Source: Strigamia acuminata
Lineage: Eukaryota; Arthropoda; Chilopoda; Geophilomorpha; Linotaeniidae
NCBI GenBank assembly: GCA_949358305.1
Contig: OX442316.1
Location: 9,300,001 to 9,364,000, forward strand
Length of the DNA stretch: 64,000 nucleotides
Reading direction: 5' to 3'
The notes below the pieces were generated by a model, which did not search any database, was not told the DNA's origin, and was given only the letters and a program-made list of their open reading frames with translations. Position 1 is the stretch's first letter; each line of letters opens with the position of its first letter. The translations under genes and the position numbers were made by a program. Of the stretch, positions 1 through 11,407 are shown one piece after another.

Positions 1-1307
1 GATGGATGAAAAATCCATTGGATCACGGCCAGTGGCACGCTCAAATCTGGAATTCGGTCGTTTGAAATCGACACACTAATACGTTTAGCTGCTTCCAATA
101 AAATTGGGAAATAATGTTCCACTTCTGCCTTCGTTTGTTCCGTGAGTGACATGTCTGGTCTCGGCATATATGGGTGGACCAGTAAAATAACCGGTTCAGC
201 AGCGTTGTTTACTTCGGGGAGCGGAATAGTCGCTACGATCATGTTGTTAGCCGAAGTTCCCTCTGGAGAAGCGGCGGCTTGCGGACCAGAATCGGCTGCA
301 ACCGGCGGAGAATCAGACGCAGTAACTGACGTTGGTTCGTTCGTTGGGAGGTTTTCCGCCGAGACAACCGGAGTTCCATCAATCGCAGGGGTGGGAGTTT
401 CCGGCTCGCGTTGTGGCTCCGTAAATCCTCCTCGTGGAGTCGAGGTGCTGGACATTTGTGCCGGGTCTACATAAATAGCCTGCTCCGGGCCCTGGTGGAT
501 GAGGCCACATTCGCGACACATCGCCCAATTGCGTGCTGTCGGCGTACTTAGCCCCTTGACGATAAATGGAAGAATTTCTTCATTCCACATGCTGGATATG
601 GCAACGCGTTTACCACCGTGACAGTTCACGCAGACTACGGCGTGAATGCCGGATAACAAGGACGACAACCATCCGCATCCTGCGCACAATGGGCAGAACA
701 TCAGCTTCGACTTTGGCATGATGTTAGTCCCCAAGGCGGCAGCTTCCATATCTCGAAATACGTGTTCTCTTCGCTGCTTCCGGTAACTTGGCAAATTTAG
801 CTCCGATATCGAGCGAGCCTGCGATGTTGGGCGGGTCAGCGCTTCGGATGAAGATGCCAACGTGGACTTGGTGGGTCCTTTGGATTTGCCAGTCTTGCCT
901 CGACTAGCGGTATCACGCGGATTTCGTGGTCGGGCAAACTGCCTGCTGGTAGCTGGAGGCGGAGCTTCTTCAACCGATTCTTCTTCTTGTGAGAAGTCAT
1001 CTTGGCGCCGTCTCCTCGAGGCAGAACGGGAGTATTGTGACGAGTCGTCAGAAAAATCCCAATTCGGCGCATCATAGGTTACAACACGCTGACTAGCTTG
1101 ACGGCCTCTGGAAGGACGCGAGTCGGTCGGGCTAACACCCATGGCGGTCCTAATTCGTGGCGGTACGAGATCCGGGTTATCACGGGCCCAGTTGGCAACG
1201 AGCTCGGGGTCAGAGGAGGGATTAACGAAGCGATAATCCGTCTCTTCCGACTCTTCTGGATCCCAATGCACGTACTGTCGCTTGCTAGCACGACCTCGGC
1301 GACTCAT
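1..1307 (-). CDS. Open reading frame downstream of pol, partial at left edge, unknown function
   Basis: An ATG at 1307 (minus strand) opens a frame with no stop to base 1, about 435 codons. It begins MSRRGRASKRQYVHWDPEES. The N-terminal 150 residues are Arg/Ser/Pro-rich and probably disordered. The middle carries a compact Cys cluster, CPLCAGCGW then CVNCHGGK then MCRECGLIH, that looks like a zinc ribbon or zinc-finger fold. The next 100 residues are Pro/Thr/Ala-rich, and the last visible part looks folded (around KAEVEHYFPILLEAAKRISV). The region is more GC-rich than its surroundings, like gag and pol. It is on the same strand and 1.3 kb downstream of pol, where extra or env-like ORFs of Ty3/gypsy elements lie, but I see no membrane span or envelope feature. 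It could be a third ORF of the element or an unrelated host gene. I do not recognise the family. Confidence 0.6.
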   Translation of the reverse strand, partial: MSRRGRASKRQYVHWDPEESEETDYRFVNPSSDPELVANWARDNPDLVPPRIRTAMGVSPTDSRPSRGRQASQRVVTYDAPNWDFSDDSSQYSRSASRRRRQDDFSQEEESVEEAPPPATSRQFARPRNPRDTASRGKTGKSKGPTKSTLASSSEALTRPTSQARSISELNLPSYRKQRREHVFRDMEAAALGTNIMPKSKLMFCPLCAGCGWLSSLLSGIHAVVCVNCHGGKRVAISSMWNEEILPFIVKGLSTPTARNWAMCRECGLIHQGPEQAIYVDPAQMSSTSTPRGGFTEPQREPETPTPAIDGTPVVSAENLPTNEPTSVTASDSPPVAADSGPQAAASPEGTSANNMIVATIPLPEVNNAAEPVILLVHPYMPRPDMSLTEQTKAEVEHYFPILLEAAKRISVSISNDRIPDLSVPLAVIQWIFHP

Positions 1308-2614
1308 TGCATCTTCAAGAAAATATAAATTTTATTTGAGAACATGAATCAACCGTCGGAAATTAATTTAATTTCAAATTAAATTAATTGTCGACCAACA
1401 ACTGGATTAATTTCATAATTAATTCTTAAGTTCCCTTGTTAGTGTGTTTCCTCCATTTGTCGAATAATTATTAAGATTAATAATTATTCTCGACTTGGCA
1501 TATAATTTCATTTTATCGTTTAAAACAATATCGCTGATAAAATATTCAAATTAGTGTTTATTTAATGAAATAAACCTAATTTTTGTATCTACACGACATA
1601 ATAACTAAAAAACATATAAAAATATTAAAAAAAAATATTTTTGTAAGTGTTTTTTAGCATCCGACAATAGTCATTTTACATGGTTTTAATTGTACGAATA
1701 ATTCCACAATTCGTCCGAGTAAATAATTTACTACCGACATCTGGTGGCGTTTGCCCCTATCATACACGTGACTTGTTAACACATGTCTGCTCACCAATTT
1801 CCAAGGAACTTAAGAGATATTTTATCTTTCATAAAATAAACACTTACTAACTAGGTGTAGTCCTAGAAGGGTATACTTGGCTAGTTTAATGTCTAGTTTC
1901 ACGTATTTGCGAGGGCTGTTCGGTTCCGGCGATGTTGGCCGATAAAAACGTTGTGCGGCGCGTGCGAATTCTAAGTCCGCCGTAATGAACGCTTAACCAA
2001 AATAAATGTTGTCAATTAATGTCAAAATATTATAAATTTTGACAAAATATTGCTTAAATGTTTACCGGGAATTCACTTAGTGAGTTCGTGAAAGGCTTAC
2101 TCGCGATTTTGTCCACGAGATGGTTTCGATAATCAGCGTCGTGTCGATAATTTCTGAATTTGAACTGATATTCGTCAAATGAAAAAATCAGTAAAATAAA
2201 CGATAAGTGTTCAAAATCATCTAGATTTTAACTCACTAAATTTCAGCGAAAATCCGTTAAAGCGTCGAAGGGTCGAGAATAATCCTTGATTTCAGTCCAG
2301 TACAAAACTTGGCGAACAAGTGAGTGATAATCTCAAACCAGGGGTTAAGGGGAGTTTCGAGGAGTAATTTGATTGGTTTGTAATTACTCATCTCGAAGTT
2401 TCTATTAACCCAAAGGGGGAAACACAGTTTCAAGTAAATGTTTACACGTAGATTAATTTGAATACAATCAGCTTGTGTAAAAAATAACTCAAACATTTGT
2501 TAAATTTTATCCACATCAAAAAAAAAATGTTTTTAATTAATAAAATTTAACAATTCTTCGTGAATATGATTGGAAATATTTATTTAAAATAAAATATTTT
2601 CAATATATTGTGTC
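1308..2614. other. AT-rich non-coding stretch between pol and the downstream ORF, with inverted repeats
   Basis: I see no coding frame here. A near-perfect palindrome lies at 1361-1389 (14-bp arms around one base, arm aattaatttaattt). A second inverted repeat at 2498-2509/2541-2552 (tgttaaatttta / taaaatttaaca) sits just downstream of the pol stop. I looked for a copy of the candidate 5' LTR here and found none, so the 3' LTR is probably beyond the left edge if the element is complete. Confidence 0.5.
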
Positions 2615-5600
2615 CTAACCCAACTTGACTTGTTTTAGACAATTTACGAGTTGTACAAAATCGGTCACGTATTTTGTGTTCGGCTTGGGTCTACGTTTAG
2701 ACTGTCGAACGGGAGATGGAAATCTTTTCCTCTTTTTAGACGGATTTTGAGGAGTTTCGTCCTCTTTAGAAGAAATCTGAGAAGTTTCCTCCTCTTTCTC
2801 TTCAACTAAATCCTCTGTTTCTATGGACACAGGTTCATTTATTAATTCTGAAGAATTAATAACCTGACCTGCCATCCAATCTGGAGTCGGGTGTGATTCG
2901 TTGGTACCGACTTTCTGATCTAATGTCCATTCCTCAATCGGGTAACTTGGGATATAAGGCATTAAATCCTGTATGTTGATCGCTTTTGCTTTCGTGTTAT
3001 CAGAAAGCTTACGTAGTGTGTAGGAACCTCCGCCAAGAACAGCCGTAATTTCCCAAGGTCCATCACGTTTCTCAGCGAATCCTGCCGAAATCCCTTTATC
3101 TTTATTTGATAAAATATGTGTGGCTTTCCACACGAGATCTCCTTTGGCAAATTGACAAATATAATATTTGTCTTTATGTAGTCGATCATGCTTTTCGTAA
3201 TTCGATTGAATTTTCCGATGCATTTCGCTGTGTGCACGTCTAATTACGTCTAAAATGCTGTAGACGTAGGCTTCGGGATTCTCTTTGTCGAATTTGATGG
3301 CGTGTTTAGTAATACGCGGGTCAAATGGCAAAGGAACGATTCTTCCTGTATTAAGAATCATCGGAGAACAATTTGTTGCCTCGGACTTAGCGGTGCGCAT
3401 CGCAAAGGCAAAAGAATTTAAATATTTTGGCCAGTGAGAGTGAATGTCCGAGTATAAAGCTAACATCATTTTTAAAGTCCTGTTAGCCCGCTCTGTAATA
3501 TTAGCGGCAGCGTGATATGGGCTAATGTGAGCAATATCTACGTGATTTTTTCGACAAAAATCATTAAATATTGTTGACACGAATTGTTTGCCGTTGTCGG
3601 AGATTATCTTTTTTGGATATCCCCAACGGTGGAAAACTTCGCTCATTTTATTAACGATGCATTCACTTGATGCAGTCGCTAGTGGGAAGACTTCAATCCA
3701 TTTTGTACAATTATCAATGATTACTAAAATCCATTTTAATTGCGAACGACCGGCTGGTTTTGGTCCCATCAGGTCAATGCTTACAGTCTCCCACGGGTTG
3801 GTCATGTTGTGAGGTGTATAGCTTGCCCGATGCTTTTGGTGTTGACTAGGTTTGTATTGTTGGCAATGAGTGCAACTGCGAACGTAGTTTCGAGTGTCTT
3901 TGCTCATTCTAGGCCAGAAATACATCTGTTTTGCTCTATCTAGGGTTTTGCTCATGCCGGCATGTCCTGTAAGTGGGTGGCCATGGCATGCGAATAATGC
4001 ACGTCTCACGAGAGAGCGTGGAATTACCGCCTTAAACCCGTTGCCGGAGTCGTTTAACTCTTCCTCATCGGTCGGAGCAAAATAAATTAGCATAACACCT
4101 TTATTTTCTTCCGGTTCGTCGAGAGTGTAGCCACGAATCGCGTTTAACCAATGTTTATCCGTGACACGATTTTTTAATTTTTCGTCTCCTTTTAGGTAAA
4201 CAAGGATTTTACTACATGCTGGATCTTTAAGCTGCGCTTCGATAATTTCGTCTCGCGTCGGCGGAACTACTTTTAGGATATCTGTTAGCGCAGTGTGTAC
4301 ATTTTCGTGATTACAATTGTGGACATCTATATGTCTGCAATTTTCTCTTGTACATCCTTCTTCCTCCCCCTTTTCTCCAGAATCATGAAATCTAACTGGA
4401 TTATATGATTCTGAGAAAAAGTCTAAACTAAGGCCAACATTTGTAAGAAAATGTTTGCGCTCAGTTTCCGTCACTTGTAAAGATGCACACCTGTTTCCAT
4501 TCCAAGTTGGATAGAAATGGGTGATCTCCTCTGGTTCGATATAATCATAATCCGGAGTGTCTAGTGCAGACAGTGGAGCGCGTGATAATGCGTCCGCTAC
4601 TTGGTTCATTGCGCCGCGTCTAAAAATAATTTTAAACGCGCCACATTGTATTTTGACGGCCCAACGACCAAACCTTCCGGATGGTTCCGGCGTACTCATC
4701 AACCAGCTAAGGGCTTTAGCATCGGACTCGAGAGTGAAAGTCGTGTATTCTATATATGGGCGAAATCTCTCGATTGCCCATACAACGGCCAAACACTCCA
4801 ATTCCGGCGTAGAATACCTTACTTCGGCCCCGTGTAACACTCGACTGGCGTACGCGACTGCTTTCGGGACCATAATTAATTTCTGTTTCTTTTCACAGAA
4901 TAATTCGACATCTTGGCAGAGTACTGCACCTAAGCCTGAATGAGAAGCATCTGTCAAAATGACAAAAGGCTTATTCATATCTGGCATGTGGAGAAGGGCT
5001 TGGTCCTTGTCACACAAAATATCTTTGATAGTTTCGAATGCAGTTGTTTGTGGATCATCCCACACAAACTTTGCTTGATCATGCATAATATTGGTCAATG
5101 GACGAGCAATATTTGCGATGTTAGGAATAAATTTTCGGAAAAAATTCGCAAGTCCTACAAATCTTTGAATGTCTTTAGAGCAAGTCGGTTTGGGGAAATT
5201 CCTTACAGCCGAGACTTTGTCAGGGTCTGGAAGAAGAGATCCCTCCGAAATTAAATGGCCTAAAAATCGTAATGATGTTCGACCAAATTTTGACTTGTCT
5301 TTATTGATAGTTAGATTCGCGGCATCCAACTTCTCAAGTACGTCTTTAATATGTAATAAATGATTTTCCCATGTGTCGGAAAAAATAATTATATCGTCTA
5401 AATAAACCAGAGCATGTTTATATAGAGAGTCACCCAATACGGTAGTCATGAGGTGTTGAAAAGAACTAGGTGCATTACAAAGACCAAATGGCAATCTCTT
5501 GAATTGAAATTTGCCTTTTGGGGTGTAAAAAGCAGTTTTGCTCTTATCCTCCTCCTCCATTTCCATTTGATGATAACCTTTAGTTAAATCAATGGATGTA

Positions 5601-6894
5601 AAGTACTTGGCCTGATTAGTATGGTGAATTAATAGGTCAATACTTGGCATTTGAATTGCATCAACTTCTGTGATCGCATTCAACCAGCGGTAGTCGATAC
5701 ATAATCGATACTTCCCGCCGGGTTTAGCCACTATGACGGGGTGACTTATATAAGGGCCAGTGGCAGGTTCGATCAACCCATCGGCCTCCAACTCCTCGAC
5801 CAATTCCGTCATAATCGCCTTCTTGGCCGGATTGTACATTCTATATGGCTGGTGTTTCCAAGTAGCACCAGGTTTAAACTTGATGCTGTGCTTGGCCACC
5901 TTCGTACAGCCCAGTTGGTCTCGAAATACGTTTTTTAATTGTACAAGAACGTTTACGAGTAACTGTTTTTCTTCCGCCGAACTGTTGCAGCCTTCGACGA
6001 GTTTTTCTGCCCAGTCCGGTGAAGTGGGAGTTCCTTCACCTTGGAGACCCAAAGTCTTAATGCTTGCTAAGCAACAGTTAAGTTCAGTGGTCTCGTACGG
6101 GGCTGTCCATCCGGGCATGTCATCACAGGTGAACACTGCTCGTCGGGGATTAGGGTTTATCCCCGTTCTACGCATAAAATTGTGACCCAAAATTAACCCA
6201 CATACATTCTTGTGTAGAATTATGAAGGTCATAGGTGTAACTCTCCTTTTATCGGCCCATTTGACACAAAGACAAACTTGACCGATAGGTCGGTGATCTA
6301 TTCCGACCGCGCAGACACGCATTCCCCGGGGACATTCTTGTATGAATTCCACCGGAATTTCCGTGTTTGAGAGGAGTTGTACTCCAATAAAACATTGGGT
6401 GGCTCCAGAGTCCATTAGTGCGTTGTAATCCAAACCTCCAATTTGGACATTCATACGCGGATCATCTTTGCCACCATTAATTAATTTGCTATTGCAAAGT
6501 TTGCCAAGCAATACTTTTCGTTCTTTCTTGTTCCATTTTTCAAGTTTAAGAAGTTTTCTTAACTTGAAAACCTTGGGTACAAGCGGTTTCTTGGGTGCAT
6601 TCCAGCTTCCACTGAAAATACTCAAATTTTCTAGTTGGTCTGTCATGACTTTTAAATTTTCATCGACACCGCCAGTAGAGCTGCTAGTCTTTCGACAGAC
6701 AGGTACGGCTTCGTAAGAAATGACCAACGATGGTGGTTTATTCTTCGAATCATCGACATAAGGTACTGTGAGATGACTAGGCTTATGTCTTAATTTAAAT
6801 TCATCTTTTCGTAAAAATAAATCATTTGACAATTCCGAGAAAGGAAACAACTCTTTAAGCGGGGGTTGGGCAACTTGAACAACCCCCTGAATCA
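2615..6894 (-). CDS. pol: Retrotransposon Pol polyprotein (protease, RT, RNase H, integrase)
   Basis: Replication and integration polyprotein of a Ty3/gypsy element, about 1,410 residues with no internal stop. Numbering from the TTG at 6850, the aspartic protease motif DSGAT is near residue 146. RT has LPFGLCNAPSSFQ and the catalytic YLDDI near 484. RNase H has TDASHSGLGA near 632. The integrase shows the HHCC zinc domain (H...H near 958, CTHCQQ near 993), then the catalytic D of SIDLMG (about 1025), D of ISDNG (about 1085) and E of ITERANR (about 1120). The C-terminus is Lys/Glu/Pro-rich and has no chromodomain that I recognise. There is no ATG at the start: the frame opens directly into the end of gag, one base back, so it is evidently made by -1 frameshifting. 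The stop is TAG at 2615-2617. Confidence 0.93.
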
Positions 6895-6901
6895 GTTTTT
6901 T
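6861..6901 (-). promoter_or_regulatory. -1 programmed ribosomal frameshift signal between gag and pol
   Basis: On the minus strand the last gag codons contain A AAA AAC (6895-6901) in the correct phase, immediately followed by the gag stop TGA (6892-6894). After a 7-nt spacer comes a perfect 8-bp stem, GGGGGTTG (6880-6887) with CAACCCCC (6861-6868), around an 11-nt loop. A one-base slip back on the heptamer enters the pol frame, which stays open to 2615. This slippery heptamer is a known efficient -1 site in retroviruses. A weak loop to downstream pairing (AAG with CTT) might extend it to a pseudoknot. Confidence 0.9.
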
Positions 6902-8949
6902 GTCTCGTCGGGAGTGACTGACTCAGTGGCTGCTGGTAAATGCTTAATTAACAGGTCAACCATGTTTTTCTGGAAGTCAGTAAATTTGGAGTCTAAAGTT
7001 TCTGACGTAACCCAATTTTGTTTGGGTCGTTTAAACTCGGGGTTGGGAGCAGAGTGGTTAAATCTTTTATTTGAATTTAACGAGTCTGATTTCCCTGCTA
7101 ATTTTTTGGCAAGAGCGGGACATTCTCTTTTAAAATGTCCAGGCTCGTGACAGAAAAAGCATTTTCCAGTAGTCTTTTCATACTGGGCGGCAAATAATCG
7201 CTCCATTGAACCATCGTCAGTTGAGTCGTCATTTTCCGACTCGTCTTCATTTTCAACTTCATCTTGAGTTTGCGTTAAACGTAGTGAAGTTTTAGAAGGA
7301 AAAATCTTAGATTTTTCGTGAAGTTTGGGAGTAGGATGATTCTCTCGATTATCGTACTCCAATTTTGCTGCAAGTTGAGAACTTTCAAACTTAGAGCGAT
7401 TTGCTCCTACATATTGTAGAATGTCATCTACTGTAAAGTTACCATACATTCCTTGTGTACATAACGCCGTGAAACTTTCTTGAGTTAAATTGTCGAATAA
7501 TTGCGCACGTCCAGTTTTATCACCTGGCGGCACTTCACCTTGTTCTTGCGTATAACGCAGAAGAAAACTATAAAGTGACTCGTCGGCTCGTTGTTTTACA
7601 TTAAGAAGTCGCCTTTCTCTTGTAAGTGGAACGAGGTCGAAACAATCGAGAAAAGAGGCTTCGAAAGTTCGCCAACTGTTAAAAGTATGGCGTTGCTTAT
7701 GGAACCAACGTTGTGCATGGCCTAATAGTCGTCCAGGTACAGCAGTGTGTACCATGTCGTCTAAAGGGATGCCTTTCCCGAGTGCGACAGCTTTGACGAT
7801 TTCAAGGAATCGCGCAACCTCTGTCTGTTTCCCGTCAAAAATAGGAATCTCGATTCCTTTTCCAAAATTCTGACTGGGATTACTCGGGCTTCGGATTTGA
7901 CCAACTAAACCCTGAATAATTTGTTTTACATTTTCGTCCGACAAATTAGAAGCAGAGTTCGAATTGGGTGTAGACCGACTTCCTTGGTCTCTGGGTGGCG
8001 GATTTGGCTCTCCTTGAAAATTTTGATGTCTATCAGGTGGCGGTGGAGAACGAGAATTATTACGTCGGTGGAAATTATTGTTATAATTTCCCCCTCCACC
8101 AGCGTGAGATTCGTCACTACTCGAGTTAGGATCGGAGTCACGCGGATCACCAGGAGCTCCGGGAAATCGTTGATTTCTCGGCGGAGCTCGTCCACCTTGA
8201 GAGCGGGAATTTCTATAATTCCTAAAATCTCCATCAGATTGGGTGTGAGATTGAAAATTTTGATAATTTTCATTTCTCCCCCTTGGTTGGACCGACAGAT
8301 TAGTTCGAGGCTGTGGAACTCTGAAAGAATCATTCAAATTCCCAGTGGGAGCGGGTAAAATATTATTTACAGCCGTCGCACTTGGTAAATTTCGGGAAAT
8401 TGGCGCAGAAATATTTCCTTGTCCGGAATTTCCCATTCTTTCGGCCGAATTCGATCGCCAAGAACTAGTTGGTAACTGAATCAAAGGTTGAACAGATAGT
8501 GAAGAATTTAACTGCCCATTGTCGTCACGAGCAACATTCATTCGCCATCCAGGCAATTGCTGGTAGCGATATGTGGCCGGCGAACGAGGGCCAGTTCGAT
8601 CTATAGAAACACTTTGTTCGTTGGTTACAACTACATCGGGAGTAATTACACGATTTCTCTCGTGATGATTATTCGCCGTGTATTGTTGAGCTTCACACAA
8701 AGAGGAAAACTGCGTCACTTCCAATTGGTAATGGCGACAGTAAACTTCTAAATCATGTGGGACTGATAATGGATCCGTTCGAGAACTACCTGGGTTGGAA
8801 ACGTCTCTAGGAACATTTTCTTCCCCCTGGCTTTCTAGATCAGACTCCACAATTCCTCTTGGTGTTTCACACATACCACCACGTCGTCGTGCTCCACGAT
8901 TTCCTCGTGTTCCACGAACTCTTACAGGTCTACGGGCCATAATACTCAA
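6892..8949 (-). CDS. gag: Retrotransposon Gag protein
   Basis: Structural capsid/nucleocapsid protein of the element, 685 residues. It starts with an Arg-rich stretch (ATG at 8949). The next 300 residues are a low-complexity Asn/Ser/Pro/Arg region, then a retrotransposon-type capsid domain (around ARFLEIVKAVALGKG to ERRLLNVKQRADESL). Near residue 595 comes a CCHC zinc knuckle, CX2CX4HX4C (CFFCHEPGHFKREC), that binds nucleic acid. It ends at TGA just after the slippery heptamer. No break is seen. The unusually long disordered N-terminal half is the main oddity. Confidence 0.9.
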   Translation of the reverse strand: MSIMARRPVRVRGTRGNRGARRRGGMCETPRGIVESDLESQGEENVPRDVSNPGSSRTDPLSVPHDLEVYCRHYQLEVTQFSSLCEAQQYTANNHHERNRVITPDVVVTNEQSVSIDRTGPRSPATYRYQQLPGWRMNVARDDNGQLNSSLSVQPLIQLPTSSWRSNSAERMGNSGQGNISAPISRNLPSATAVNNILPAPTGNLNDSFRVPQPRTNLSVQPRGRNENYQNFQSHTQSDGDFRNYRNSRSQGGRAPPRNQRFPGAPGDPRDSDPNSSSDESHAGGGGNYNNNFHRRNNSRSPPPPDRHQNFQGEPNPPPRDQGSRSTPNSNSASNLSDENVKQIIQGLVGQIRSPSNPSQNFGKGIEIPIFDGKQTEVARFLEIVKAVALGKGIPLDDMVHTAVPGRLLGHAQRWFHKQRHTFNSWRTFEASFLDCFDLVPLTRERRLLNVKQRADESLYSFLLRYTQEQGEVPPGDKTGRAQLFDNLTQESFTALCTQGMYGNFTVDDILQYVGANRSKFESSQLAAKLEYDNRENHPTPKLHEKSKIFPSKTSLRLTQTQDEVENEDESENDDSTDDGSMERLFAAQYEKTTGKCFFCHEPGHFKRECPALAKKLAGKSDSLNSNKRFNHSAPNPEFKRPKQNWVTSETLDSKFTDFQKNMVDLLIKHLPAATESVTPDETKN

Positions 8950-10056
8950 AGAAATACACGTACAACAAGAAAAAATAAGATTTTAACTGAACTAGCGTAA
9001 ATGTAACACGCTTAATATTAAACTAAGAAATAATTTGAAAAAATACAACCTTAGCTGCTGAAACTGAAGTGGCTTCGGAAAAACTGTCCTATTGCGTGGT
9101 CAAGAATGGTCCAAACGGGCACTGGTCACAAAGGCACAACTGGATGGTCGCACTGTCGAAAAGCAAGTGTGGCTGAATATTGGTTGTCAAACTAGCTTCC
9201 GGAAAATCTCCTTTGTCAAGACAGTCTGCTGTGATTGGCGATGTTGACAAATTCCTGATAATTTCTAATCCGAAATTCTCAACAATGTCACATCTGGATG
9301 ACCTACTCCGAGCTGCATCGTGAGTGGTTCTCTTTGTCACATTCTTTACTTTGTTAAAGATTAAAATAATAATCAAAAACATTGAAAACAGAACAATAGA
9401 AACTTGGTCAAGTTTTTAACCAGCAAAATAAAATACTTTAACTTTTATTTTTCAGTCAGCAGGATTTCTAGTCAAATTCGTTTTTTGATCAAAATTCAAG
9501 GTTTCGAAATTTTCCAGAATATAGCTGAATATTCTGGGAAACTCAATAAAATCATAATAGATTTTTCGTAAGAGATTCGGAATTATAATGAGTTTTTTTC
9601 AAAATAATCCAAAAATTCGAATTCAGATATTTCCAAAAGATAATGAGAATTTTTTGAAAACAAATGGATATTTCACAGTAAATTTATAGAGAAAAATCGG
9701 AAATTTTCTAATTATAATATCTATATAAAATAATCAAGAAAATTCATTTTTCAATTTACACTTTGATCACAGAGTTCACTTCGATAAAATGCAACCTATC
9801 TCGGTGGAACCTCCACGTGTGACGATTACCTTCTGGAGATAGCAATTGCTAAACTAAAGTGTGAACTATCTGTGTGAAAATGTAAAATATGCAAACCTGA
9901 TGTTTTCTCAAAACATATAACATTTATTCCGGTTTGAACCTTATATAAATACTATGCCTACAAGTGGCTAAAATGACGAGAAGTTAAACTATACAGTTGT
10001 TTGGCAAAAGCCCTGAAATAATATCATTTGAAGGCTTCAGTCATGCAATAAGAATT
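8950..10056. other. Untranslated leader region of the retrotransposon (probable)
   Basis: AT-rich sequence between the gag start and the candidate LTR. A 97-codon minus-strand frame (9089-9382) is open but has no recognisable feature and I do not call it. I searched by eye for a primer-binding site (which would read as a tRNA 3' end finishing in CCA on the plus strand) and found no convincing one. Confidence 0.4.
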
Positions 10057-11407
10057 TGTAACGGTCTTATTGCTGTGACGTAAAAGATGTCATCTATGAA
10101 TGGCTTTGGCTTCTAAATGGTCCGGGGTTTGGTTCTAAAAGGCGTGTAAATGGTTAGGCTGGGTGGGTTATATCCGAGAGGTGCGGTTGACTTTTCTGTA
10201 TCGTCACACACATCGCATCGCAGATAATTGTTGTAATCAATAATTACCGCGAGATGTAACAATGTGAGAATAAATATTCATATTAATTCTATGGAATTAA
10301 TCATGATATTTTAGAGTCACAAACTTAACTAAAACTATGAAAATAAGTAAAATATATTAAAATAGCGCCGAGCTATTTTTTGCCCCGAGTGCAATCAACA
10401 TCTAAGTTAGACTTAAATGTTCCGTCAAACCAATAACGAATTGAATCGAAATATCTCGCAGGAAAGGTTATCCATCGCCGGGAAATTACTCCACTCGGTC
10501 CTGGCTGGCGGGAGAGTAACCGGGAAATTACTCCGCGTCGATTACTCTGATAATGCGTCTGTGAAATATAAATACTCCACTCTAGATTCTACATTACCAA
10601 TGCGTCTGTGAATTTTACTCCACTCTAGATTCTGCACTCTACAACGGAATGTTGGCATGAAGCTGGAGGGAGTGCGTCTGTGGGTTGTACCCCACTCTAG
10701 ATACTACACTTAAATGTGTCTGTGAATTACTCACTCTAGTTACAACATTTCTACAACGGAATGTTGGCATGAAGAGGCGGGCAGTGTGTCTGTGAGTCTT
10801 CTACCCACTCTAGATACTTACACTAAATACAAAGTATTTCTACAACGGATTGTCGGAACGCAGAGAAGTATAATATGTGCTCAAGTAATATCAGTATCAA
10901 ACAAAAACAGAACAAGAGCGAGCTATATCCGTTTTGCAGGGGGATATATACTCGGTGAGGAGAATAGCTGTTCAGTGATCCAATGGGATCACTGGGCAGT
11001 CAAATCCATCCAATCCTAGGTCATAGGAAGTGGATACTCAGGACATAGTCTTCTACTAGGTCCAAAACAGGAACTGGATACGCAGGACACATTTTGGATT
11101 AAGTCCCTTTGACTATAATCCAAAAGGAGTCCAACTCACAGTGGGTGATGGGGGGTGACTTCACCAGGTGTAGAGTTTGCACATAATTCAATAGAATTAT
11201 GTGACAAATAAATCAACTAGCATTTGAACATCCAAAAGTATTTAAAAGTGTCTAAAGTTGCAGTGGAATAAAATATAAATAGTAATTTATATTTTATTCA
11301 CTCAAAAATTGTCGAAATTTGAATTTACCGCTAAAACGCATCAGCGCCATCTATTGGTGAAGTAATCGTCCTATACTAACAAAGTGCATGACAGTGTAAC
11401 CGTCACA
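10057..11407 (-). repeat. Candidate 5' LTR of the retrotransposon
   Basis: On the minus strand the segment starts TGTGACGGT and ends ACCGTTACA, a TG...CA pair with a 9-bp near-perfect inverted terminus (TGTRACGGT). It lies upstream of gag at about 1.35 kb. It holds a TATA-like GAGTATATATCC near 10945 and the repeat array at 10553-10860. It also contains a 15-bp inverted repeat at about 11265-11299 (gaataaaatataaat, 4-nt loop). Against it: no primer-binding site directly after the end and no partner LTR in the window. Confidence 0.35.
10553..10860. repeat. Degenerate tandem array of five (RTGYGTCTGTG...CACTCTAG) units
   Basis: The motif tgcgtctgtgaa followed by a few bases and ccactctagat recurs at about 10554, 10600, 10672, 10713 and 10785. 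Alternate units (2, 4 and partly 5) also carry ctacaacggaatgttggc, so the array has a two-unit higher-order period. Related pieces (gggaaattactcc) precede it at 10480-10540. It sits inside the candidate LTR. Confidence 0.75.

Larger units (their letters stand above)
2615..11407 (-). mobile_element. Ty3/gypsy-type LTR retrotransposon, antisense to Dscam-A
   Basis: Gag (6892-8949) and pol (2615-6894) lie in that order on the minus strand, with pol domain order protease, RT, RNase H, integrase. That order defines Ty3/gypsy (Metaviridae) and excludes copia (integrase before RT). Both frames are long and open with catalytic motifs present, so the copy looks young. The 5' side holds a candidate LTR. 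I could not find a convincing tRNA primer-binding site, polypurine tract, second LTR or target-site duplication, so outer boundaries are uncertain and the 3' end may lie left of the window. Confidence 0.8.

Noticed and set aside
1308-2614. Possible 3' LTR between pol and the downstream ORF
   Set aside because: No stretch shared with the 9.0-11.4 kb region was found by eye, although both contain a short 'catct.ttggtg'-like motif.
7926-8358. Long overlapping frames on both strands inside gag
   Set aside because: They are shadows of the low-complexity gag coding sequence with no features of their own.
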